Source of the DNA: Strigamia acuminata
Taxonomy: Eukaryota > Arthropoda > Chilopoda > Geophilomorpha > Linotaeniidae
Reading direction: 5' to 3'
Length of the DNA: 64,000 bases
Assembly (NCBI GenBank): GCA_949358305.1
Contig: OX442317.1
Location: 806,001-870,000 of the forward strand
Below are positions 37,551 to 47,600 of this stretch, one piece after another (the stretch's first letter is position 1; each line of letters starts with the position of its first letter). A program made the position numbers and the translations under genes. Under the pieces are notes generated by a model that saw nothing but the letters and a program-made list of their open reading frames with translations, was not told the origin of the DNA and made no database searches.

Positions 37551-38261
37551 CAGTTAGTTAATTGGTCGTAAGATGGCACCACTACCTCCAAACAGCGACA
37601 AACACTCGACAGTCAGAGTACTAACTTGTAAGTACAGTGTGTTAAAAAAAACTGCACCTTTACTGTACTAGTATGCTGACAATTGAAATTGAGAATAATT
37701 TTGTATTTTGCCATTAGATGAAACACCAGACATATGTTAATTGTTAAAAAAAAAAAAAAAAACTTAAAAAAATCTGTTTAGTATTGAAAAAAAAACTTAT
37801 TTTTATTTAATTTTAATTAATTTTTTTCAAGTTTGTTTTAAGTTTCTTTTTTCTTTCAATAACAAACAGATTTTAATTTTAGAGTTCACTTGTCTGTTTT
37901 TGCAAAATCATTAAGGTAAAATGGGCAACCTATCTTTTTCAATTTGTTTATTATTTCCTGCTTGTTTTTTGAGAACAAGACTATATTATCAACCTGTTGA
38001 TAATGGTTTTTCACGAACAAGCCTTAAAACGCTGAACTATATAAGAAAATTTTTTGTCCACGGATACAAACTGCCATAATCTTTTCTTTTACTCCTTAAT
38101 CTTAGGTTATAGCTAAAAACAGATGCGCACATCCATTGGGTCGAATTTGTTCGGTCGAGGATATTGGTCGCTCGGTTGTTTTTCTCGCTTCTGATAATTC
38201 GTCGTTTACAACCGGAGCAACCCTGACCGTTAACGGCGGCTTTTCTGGCGGACTTGAATAG
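37551..38261 (+). pseudogene. SDR copy 2/3 fragment (intron 6 remains and intact exon 9)
   Basis: 37,551-38,045 matches SDR intron 6, including a shortened copy of the inverted-repeat insertion (about 37,720-38,005). 38,106-38,261 is an exon 9 copy of exactly 156 bp with open frame and stop, but no exons 1-8 precede it, so it cannot make an enzyme by itself. Confidence 0.85.
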
Positions 38262-38460
38262 CGAAACAACTTCAACGTGTTTCAAACATGGACTCTTTTA
38301 TCTACTCAATTCTATTCTAAATAATTATTTCATTACCCAAGCCGGAACTTCAATGTTTTGTTGTCCAATAAATAATTATACTGCCAGATTGCACTCGCGT
38401 GTTTCAAATTACATTCAGTTGGAATTCCACTTACAAGTTAACCACGCACAGGATTGAGAA

Positions 38461-39473
38461 ATGAAAATGGTTTCAAAACTCGCGTTTATTCTTGTCGTTT
38501 TCCACGTCAATTTTTGTTCAATTGCGGCAGAAGAAGACAGATCTAGGGGATGGTTCGCAAGGCGAAGTATAACATTTTCAAAATTAAGTTTCATTCGAAA
38601 AGTCCTTTAAACAGCCTTTTGAACAACACAAATTATTTGAATCTAACTTGCGAGGCAATTAACACAGAACTTTACATCTGCCAGTATCTCATTGCTAGAA
38701 AATCAAGCAATCCTATCTGGAGATTATGGCGCCTGCTGTAGCCGAAATGCAACGAAATACATAGCTATTCAGCGTCAAATCACGAAATTGGCAGATGGAA
38801 AGTCCTTGATTGATTGATTAATCGTCCTTATCTTAAATTCAGAAACGAGCATAAAAACTGACTAAATTCTGAGATTACGTCCGAAATTTGAAGTTTAAAG
38901 TTGAAACAAGCAGTTTAACTGTTTAGTGTAAATGACTTTTCCGAATGCAGCTAGCGCCCATACAAGTAGCTATTATTTGTTTCAGACTATACGTCTTATT
39001 GTCATGGCGGCCTACACGAATCGGGATTAAAAGGCAATGAATTTGAACACGGCGTTCAAATTTTTATCGACAATGAAACCCGCTGCACTCTTCGAAACAT
39101 AAATGGCGTCATTACAAGCGGTTACTACGGTGTCTTTCCCCCTAAAGTCATCCTACCCACCGACTGCGGCGTATTTTGGGCCGCCTCCAGTTACTGTTTG
39201 ACCAGTGTGAGCGGATGGCAGCACTACATGTGCGAAGAGTACGGTTTGATAATTGCCCTAGAATTTAACATCCCGCACGTAGGAAAAAATCAGTACGGCC
39301 TCATGCTCAGGGCATTTGGTGGCATGGAGAGCATATTAAATCTGCACCACGAATCCTCTCAGAGTAACGAGGCAACTTTTAACATATTCATCAGTGAAAA
39401 GAAAAGGTTTTGTCCCTGTACCGATCAAAAGATTTTCGAAAATTTCGACAAGTTTAATGAAACTATTCAATAA
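38461..39473 (+). CDS. Small secreted protein, copy A (possible actinoporin-like fold)
   Basis: Two exons, 38461-38566 and 38986-39473, give 197 residues. The first encodes a clear signal peptide (basic MKMVSK, core LAFILVVFHVNFCSIA, likely cut before AEED). The second encodes a globular domain of about 160 residues with eight cysteines, including CHGG, a Cys in DNETRCTL, PTDCGVFW, YMCEEY and FCPCTDQK, and an NxT glycosylation site. The order IDNE...SG...P..ILP..GVFWA...VSG..HYM...ALEF..P recalls actinoporin-like and fruit-body-lectin-like membrane-binding proteins; this is inference from pattern only and the function is unknown. AATAAA overlaps the stop codon. The intron contains a probable MITE (38,585-38,953). 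A small middle exon cannot be excluded. Confidence 0.7.
38585..38953. repeat. Probable MITE of the CATTCGAAAAGTC family in the intron of gene A
   Basis: The left end TTTCATTCGAAAAGTCCTTT and the inverse of the right end (AGCTGCATTCGGAAAAGTCA) match each other and the ends of the element at 50,381-50,727. Gene B has the same sequence in its intron, split by Copia, so it predates the gene duplication. Confidence 0.55.
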
Positions 39474-39556
39474 ACGAAATGATCTAAATCTCAAATTCTT
39501 TCATTTCAATAAAAACAAAACTACAAAGTACGAAATAAGTATAAGTAGTCTCTACT

Positions 39557-39821
39557 CAGGGCCGGACTTAGGTAAGCACAACATGTTTTTGGCGCCCCCT
39601 TTCCCCAAAACATTTAATTTTAAAAAATCTAAAACTGCACTTACTATTATCTCTTTATACGTAATAAATATAAATACACGCAACAAAGAAAAACTTTACT
39701 TATACAAAATTTAAAGTAATCGACATCTTTTCGTGGCAAATTATGGAATTTCTTTCCAGGGCTCCGATGGATGGGGCCCCTAAGCAACTGCTTATTTTGC
39801 TTATGCGTAAATCCGGCCCTG
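39557..39821. mobile_element. hAT-type MITE downstream of gene A
   Basis: Ends CAGGGCCGGACTTAG and, inverted, CAGGGCCGGATTTAC. Flanks TCTCTACT (39,549-39,556) and TCTATACT (39,822-39,829), a 7-of-8 target duplication. An orthologous copy lies after gene B at 48,058-48,307, so insertion came before duplication. Confidence 0.85.
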
Positions 39822-39993
39822 TCTATACTGTACGTAGTGTACATGCAAGACGCCATCTGTCGGACGACTTTCTTAAGGACCCACACGTGGCAGATGTTCT
39901 TGCCATAGAAACAGTACAGTAAGTGCCCTAAGTACGAACATTTTCACAAGTCCAATTACGCAAAGGTGTACAAGGTGGACAAATTGTCAATCC

Positions 39994-40930
39994 TGTGAAG
40001 GTGTAATTAGGTTAAAACTAGTCATTACGCCGCTAGGGCGCAATACTGTTGTTGTTACTCGCGACCTAGCAACTTGTTCTGCTCTGTCGTCTGCTAGGCG
40101 ATGTACGCTTCTACGATTAAATACTGTGTTATTGTTTTCCACAAATGCAAGATCCAATTAATCTTCTCAAGTGGTAGCAGCAGGAAGGTTTTGTCTTGTT
40201 TGTGGACGATTTCCATGCACAGATTGACCGATGGCGAACGCAAGATGGCTGTGTAACGCGCGTAGCCGTGAGTAGAACCATTTCGAATACAAATAGCGAC
40301 TAAAATTCGTGTTTTTCCGGGTCAAACGTGTCAAACGTGCGTGAAACGTCGTTAGAGCGGCAACATGGCGGAAGAAACAAAGGGAGCCAACGTGAATCGG
40401 GTACCGTTACTGGATGACACCAACTACCTTGTCTGGAGCACGCTAATAGAAGCGGTGCTGGAATCGAAAGAACTTTGGGAACCAGTCATCCGAGCAAACG
40501 AGCCGAATGCGCAACCTGCAGCACCTTGGCAGGAATGGAAAAGACAAAAGAGCACGGCGTACAGTTTGATTATGACAACGTTATCACCGGAACAAGTGGG
40601 CATGAACGTGGCTACCAAAAATGCCAAGAAACTGTGGAACAATTTGGCGATCGTCAAGTGGACATTGGGCACGAATTGACTAGCGCAAAGATGGGGCGAA
40701 ATGAGCCAGTGGAGCAATACATCAACAGGGTCGTAACAATAAGCAAGCGGTCAGCAGCAGCGGGTCGACCTGTGGTGGATGGAAAGCAAAATGATGCACT
40801 ACCTACTTATTCGCACATTGCCGAAACCTTCCAGGCCCAAAAAGACATGCGTTTGGTAGATTTGAAGCGCACATTGGGCACGGGAAAAAACACGAAATTA
40901 TTCACTATTTCAATTGCCAGCATACAGTAA
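39994..40930 (+). pseudogene. Copia-type retrotransposon relic (LTR piece and gag start), different family
   Basis: 40,365-40,679 encodes a Copia gag start (NYLVWSTLIEAVLESKELWE, then TLSPEQVGMNV and KKLWNNL). The frame shifts near 40,670 and gag continues (NEPVEQYINRVVTISKR) to about 40,885. Upstream, 39,994-40,170 looks like an LTR end (TG...TCTTCTCA) followed by TGGTAGCAGCAGG, a primer-binding-like sequence. Pol is absent; the relic is cut off by SDR intron sequence at about 40,890. Sequence differs strongly from the intact Copia at 41,879-46,652. Confidence 0.75.
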
Positions 40931-41408
40931 AGGTCCAGTATAAGAATTTTTTTTGTCCTCGGATACACTCCTATATTAATACATTAATTCAAATGACAAT
41001 AATGACAAAAATGATAGATCTGGCCCCCAAAGGAGTGAGACTCAACTCAGTGCTGTAAGTAGCATTGGAATTGAGCGATTATTGGTTCGTAAACCTGTGT
41101 TATATTTCAGTCCCGGTTTGATCGAGACGCCGATTTACGACCGTCTTGGATTGACTCCAGAGCAAAAAGCCCAAGTAATTCAACTCACTTGTCAGTGATC
41201 TTGGTCGGATATACAAACTGCTATAATCTTTTCTTTTACCCCTTAATCTTAGCTTATAGCTAAAAACAGATCCGCACATCCATTGGGTCGAATTTGTTCG
41301 GTCGAGAATATTGGTCGCTCGGTTGTTTTTCTCGCGTCTGATAATTCGTCGTTTACAACCGGGGCAACCCTGACCGTTAACGGCAGCTTCTCTGGCGGAC
41401 TTTCATAG
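40890..41408 (+). pseudogene. SDR 3' fragment (exons 7-9) upstream of gene B
   Basis: Matches SDR copies 2/3: exon 7-like 41018-41054, exon 8-like 41111-41174 and exon 9-like 41253-41408, all with intact splice sites and frame, ending in TAG. Exons 1-6 with the cofactor and catalytic residues are absent. Preceded by a scrap of SDR copy 3 intron 6 (ACGAAATTATTCACTATTTC, about 40,891-40,910). Confidence 0.87.
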
Positions 41409-41614
41409 CGGAACGACTACAACTTGTTTCAAACATGGACTCTTTTATCTATTCTATTCTATTCTAAATAATTATTTCATTACCCAAGCCGGAACCTCAA
41501 TGTTTTGTTGTCCAATAAATAATTATACTGCCAGATTAAACTCGCGTGTTTCAAATTACATTCACTTGTCAGTTGGAATTCCACTTACAAGTTAACCACG
41601 CACAGGATTGAGAA

Positions 41615-44600
41615 ATGAAAATGGTTTCAAAACTCGCGTTTATTCTTGTCGTTTTCCACGTCAATTTTTGTTCAATTGCGGCAGAAGAAGACAGATCTCA
41701 CGGATGGTTCGCAAGGCGAAGTATAACATTTTCAAAATTACGTTTCATTCGAAAAGTCCTTTAAACAGCCTTTTGAACAACACAAATTATTTTAATCTAA
41801 CTTGCGAGGCAATTAACACGGGACTTTACATCTGCCAGTATCTCATTACTAGAAAATCAAGCAATCCTATCTGGAGATTGTTGTTTTATTGAATGTTATA
41901 TTCCTGTCCGCCAGGTGTCTTTACCACCTGTGCACCTGTATTTGGCACTGACCAATCAGTGCCCTGTTTTGTATTTAGTGCTCCGCGCACTTTTAAACAT
42001 CTGTTTTAGATTAAAACCATCACTGTTAATATTTCACCAAAAAACCACGCGTCTCCATTTTTATGCCTCCAACATATTAGAACAAAAACTACAGGTTATG
42101 GGCCCAGCACGCTTCCACTGCGCTTAAAAATCATCAAGTTTTGTACCGGAACATTCGAGGAAGTTAAAAACGAATTTAACACGAACATTCCACAAAAAAC
42201 AGAACTAAGAAACGATGGCGAACGGCGGCGGAAATTCAGCTCGAATCGAGGCGTTGGGAAAGGAAAACTTCGACACATGGAAGATCCAGATGGAAGCAAT
42301 TTTGGATCAACGGGACCTACTCGTGCACGCGGAAGGTACGTCGAAACGACCAGAAACCATCGAAGGAAACGCGAAACGCGTGAAGGAGATCGAAACGTGG
42401 GAGAAAAGTGATCGAACAGCCAAAAATGACATTTTGCTAAATATAAAACAATCGGAACTTCGAATGGCCAAAAATTGCAACACCGCGAATGAATTATGGA
42501 AGAAGTTGCACAGTGTGTACCAATCGAAAGGACCGGCAAGAAAAATCACGTTGTTAAAACGACTCGCAACACACAAAATGGCGGACGGAGAAAACGTGGA
42601 GAATCACTTAAAAGAATTCTTCGAGCTGGTGGATAAGCTACTAGACATGGATTTCAAGATGCCCGAAGACTTCACGACGATTCTACTACTACTAAGCCTG
42701 CCAAACTCTTACGACAACTTCAGATGCGCAATAGAATCGCAAGACAAATTGCCTTCACTGGAAGTTTTGGAGGGAAAAATCAAAGACGAGTCGATCGCCC
42801 GCGGAAAAGGAAAAGAAGACGTGTCGGACGCCATGATGGCCAGAAAAACGTTCCAAAAACGTAAGCAACCAAAGAAATACGGCGACGAAAATTCGAATTC
42901 GACCGAGAAACCAGCTTTTAAATACAAGTGCCACGGTTGCGGAAAAATTGGCCACAAAATCGCCGATTGTCGAAGTAAAAGCAAGAAGGAAAGCGCATCA
43001 AGAGCCGAGAAATCCAAGTACGAATTATTTTTCTGCGAGCAAATCGAGACAGCACTGATAAGCGAGACGTCACGACCGAAAAATTGGTGTTTGGACAGCG
43101 GCGCCAGCTCCCACATGTGCTCGAACGATTCAACATTTTCGACGATCGAATTCCTGAAAAACCAAAAACTGAGTTTGGCCAGCAAAGCGAGTACAAAAAT
43201 CGACGGAAAAGGAACCGCGAAAATTGTCGTCAACACCGGGAACGGAAATGTGAAGCTGGATTTGGCGGAAACTCTTTTGGTACGAGATTTACGAACGAAT
43301 TTGATGTCAGTCGGGAAGATCACAGAACGGGGACACAAGGTGATTTTCGATGATAAATCAGCAGAAGTGATAAATCCGAAGGGAGAAATCGTATTCACCG
43401 CCGAAAAAAGGAACGGACTGTATTACATCGTCGACGAGACCGAGGATGCTGCGACTGCAGCGGAAATCGAAGTCGGAACCGGATCAAAACCTGCAAAACC
43501 CGCAAGTACGAAAATACAAGAATGGCACAAAAGACTTGGGCACCTGAACGAGTCAAGTCTGAAAATACTAAACGAAAAGGCGGACGGAATGAATTTGGAA
43601 AAGGACGCCAAGCTGCCAACTTGTGAAACTTGCATCGAGGGGAAGCACGCAAGTACGAAATTTCCTGACTCCACGTCAAAAAGCGAAAAACTGCTGGAAC
43701 TTGTACACTCGGACGTTTGCGGACCAATGCCAACAAAGTCCATGAACGGATCAAGATACTTCGTGACCTTCACCGACGACAAATCGAGGTGGTGCAAGGT
43801 GTATTTTCTGAAGCACAAAAGCGAAGTTTTCGAGGCATTCAAATCATTTAAAACGTTTTGCGAGAGGGAAACTGGTTGCGCACTAAAAGTTTTACGATCG
43901 GACAACGGGAAGGAATATGTAAATAAGAAATTCGACACGTATTTACAAGAAAACGGCATAAAGCGCCAAACCAGCGTCGAACGAACCCCGGAACAAAATG
44001 GCGTCTCGGAAAGAATGAATAGAACTTTGATCGAGATGGCACGATGCATGTTACTGCAAGCAAAATTGCCTAACTCATATTGGGCGGAAGCAATCAACAC
44101 TGCATGCCACATCCGAAATAAATGCCCGACTAGAAGTTTGGAAAATGAAATCCCGCATCAAGTCTGGACCGGAAGAAAACCGAATGTCGACTATTTTCGA
44201 GTTTTTGGAAGCAGAGTCTTCGCGTTGGACAAGAAACCGAACAAGGGGAAGTTCGAACCGAAGTCAAAAGAATGTATTCTCATCGGATATTGGGACGGAT
44301 CGAAGGCGTATCGCTTGTGGTCAAAAAGCGAAAACAAAATTATAAAAAGTCGCGATGTGAAATTTGTCGAAAAATCGGAAAATGAAACGAATGAAGAATG
44401 TGAAGAAAACGATAATAACAATAATTTTAATGACATTCTCACCGATTGCAGAACAGATCAAATCGAAAATGGAACCGAAATTTCCGAGGACGAAGTCGAG
44501 AGCGCAGGCGAGAACGAGCCCGACAATGAGGACGAGAGAGAGACGCAACACGAAGAAGCCGAACCTCGTCAGAATGAAAACGCGCAAATAATTCCACGAC

Positions 44601-47600
44601 GATCCTCGAGAACGCCAAAACCTTACCCAAATCGAAATGGGGACCCACCCAGAAAGAAATACACCAGAAAGAATCCGACAACAACTAATGAAGTTTTGGA
44701 CGAAATTGCACAGATAGCAATTCTCGACGATCCAACGACAGCGGCCGAAGCTTTGAATGGAAACGACCCACAAGAATGGATGAAAGCGATGAAGGACGAA
44801 TACGACGCTTTAATTGAAAACGAAACGTGGGAGGAGTGCGACCGACCGAAAAATAGAAACGTAATCGGATGTAGATGGGTCCTCCGCACAAAATTTGAAG
44901 CAGACGGGTCAATCGAACGCAGAAAGGCCCGACTGGTCGCCAAAGGATATGCACAGCAGCCAGGCATCGACTACTTTGAAACCTACGCGCCCGTCGCACG
45001 ACCGGGATCAATTCGAATGATGATGGCAATCGCAGCCGAGTTGGGATTGACCGTACACCAAATGGACGCGATAACGGCATATTTGAACGGCGAAATCGAA
45101 GAGGAAATTTTTATGGAATTCCCCGAATATTTGGAATTTATCGCTGGAATAAAAATCAAGAAAGGAAAAGTCTGCCGGATGAGAAAGGCATTATACGGAT
45201 TGAAGCAGTCGGGTCGCCAGTGGTACAAAAAACTGGACGAGAAGTTGCAAAAGCACGGACTGAAGCCAACAAACGCAGACCCATGCGTGTATTACCAAAC
45301 GAATGGAGAAGTCATCACGCTCGTCGCAATCTACGTGGATGATTTTATCATCGCAACGAACTGCAAAAGAAACTTGGAGAAATTAAAATCGAACCTGAAG
45401 AGCGAGTTCAAAATGAAGGATTTAGGACAAATTCACTACTGCTTGGGAATCGAGTTTAAACAGGACGAAAAGACGAAATCAATCACGATGGCGCAGAAAA
45501 AATACGTTAAGGACATACTGAATCGTTTCGGAATGCAAGACTGCTCGAAAAACACAACTCCACTCGACGCAAATCAGAAATTGCAGAAAAACAAGAAAAA
45601 GGAGGATGGGACCGACGAAGAGCTACTGGATCCAGAGAAGTTCCCGTACCAAAGTTTAATCGGATCACTCATGTACCTCGCCGTTTGCACTCGACCCGAT
45701 ATTTCCTACACCGTCAGCGCATTAAGTCAATATAATACGTGTTTCACCGGAACTCATTGGACAGCAGCAAAACGCGTCCTAAGATATTTGAAGCACTCAT
45801 CGAATCTCGGGCTAAAATTCGAAAAGACCGGAAAAGACTTAGTCGGCTACACGGATGCAGATTGGGGAGCAAACTTGGACGACCGTCGCTCGTACACCGG
45901 CTACTGCTTTAAACTCGCGAACGCGACAATATGCTGGGAAGCAAGAAAGCAGAAGACCGTCGCAACCTCGTCGACCGAAGCAGAATATATGGCGTTGGCC
46001 GACGCGTCAAAAGAAGCAATCTACTTGCGAAACTTCCTAGACGAAATTAAATACATCAACAAGAAGAAAGAAACGACCCTCATTTATAGCGATAATCAGG
46101 GGGCACACAAATTGGTGCGAAACCCAATTTTTCATTCCAGAACCAAGCACATCGACATTCGCCACCATTTTGTTCGAGAAACATGTGAGCGGGGAGATAT
46201 CGACATAGAATTCCTGGAGAGTGAGAAGATGGTCGCCGATGTGTTGACCAAGGGGCTTTTTAAGCCAAAACACGAAGAATTGATCGCCCAATTTGGATTG
46301 AAGGAAATTGTTTAAGAAATATTGTTTTTAATATTTTGAATTGTTTGTGAATGAATACTTTAATGTTTAAATGTCTAAATTGCTTAAGAAAAATGTTTTG
46401 AATTTTGAAATGTAGGAATATTGCCATTCAGGGGAAGTGTTGTTTTATTGAATGTTATATTCCTGTCCGCCAGGTGTCTTTACCACCTGTGCACCTGTAT
46501 TTGGCACTGACCAATCAGTGCCCTGTTTTGTATTTAGTGCTCCGCGCACTTTTAAACATCTGTTTTAGATTAAAACCATCACTGTTAATATTTCACCAAA
46601 AAACCACGCGTCTCCATTTTTATGCCTCCAACATATTAGAACAAAAACTACAGAGATCATGGCGCCTGCTGTAGCCGAAATGCAACGAAATACATAAGCT
46701 TAGTTATTCAGCGTCAAATCTGGTGAGCCGCCATTTGTCTACAGTTATAATATTGCAACAACAGATGGTGCCTGAACAACATTGTTCGCACGAAATTGGC
46801 AGATGGAAAGTCCTGGATTGATTAATCGTCCTTATCTTAAATTCAGAAACGAGCATGAAAACTGACTAAATTCGGAGATTACGTCCGAAATTTGAAGTTT
46901 AAAGTTGAAACAAGCAGTTTAACAGTCTAGTGTAAATGACTTTTCTGAATGCAGCTACCGCCCATACAAGTAGTTATTAGAGAGTTTGCGGGATGCATTT
47001 TTCCCTTATTTTGCTCCACGATACACTATTTTAGTGCCATATCGTAAGGGAAAAATTTTTAGTGTATCGTTTTCAACACTAAATTAAAATATAGCGCAGC
47101 CAATCAGAATTGAGAACACTATATTGTTAGCTCTGCCCATTGCAAATGGCGATTATTTTGTTGTCCCGATCAAACACATCACAGTCATAGGTACGTAGAT
47201 TGAATGATAAGTAAGGCCCAAAATTGAATTTTAGGCCCAAAACCATACTTTATAGGCATAATAATGGAATTTTATGCAGAAATTTGCACATTTACACCCC
47301 CAAATTAAATTTTTAGGCCAAAAATTACTAACTGTCAATAGTTGGCTGAAATAGTATAGTGATAAGGGAAAGTGCAGCCCGCAAAAACTTAATTTATCAT
47401 TTTTCCCTTACACTAATTTTATACCGTATAGTGTTTAACTGTAAGGGAAAAATGCATCCCGCAAACTCTCTATTATCTGTTTCAGACTATACGAGTTATT
47501 GTCATGGCGGCCTATACGAATCGGGATTAGAAGACAATCCACTTGAACACGGCGTTCAAATTTTTATCGACAATGAAACCCGCTGCACTCTTCGAAACAT

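Larger units (their letters stand above)
41879..46652 (+). mobile_element. Intact Copia (Ty1) LTR retrotransposon
   Basis: A complete element of 4,774 bp: 215-bp LTRs that read identically, TG...CA ends, an exact 5-bp target duplication GAGAT (41,874-41,878 and 46,653-46,657), primer-binding site, one open gag-pol frame of 1,366 codons and a purine tract (AGGGGAAG) before the 3' LTR. Comparison with the intron of gene A (TCTGGAGATTATGG) shows the empty site. All features of a recent and possibly active copy. Confidence 0.97.

Noticed and set aside
38550-38741. Middle exon in secreted gene A (open frame of 63 codons, kept in gene B)
   Set aside because: It overlaps the left end of a MITE and lacks a good acceptor; conservation is explained by the recent duplication. 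Not fully excluded.
42094-42123. tRNA-Met-like match
   Set aside because: Only about 30 bp complementary to the tRNA middle, placed exactly after an LTR; it is a primer-binding site, not a tRNA gene.
43084-45228. Many 80-230-codon open frames on both strands inside the Copia coding region
   Set aside because: They are shadows of the gag-pol frame and carry no motif of their own.
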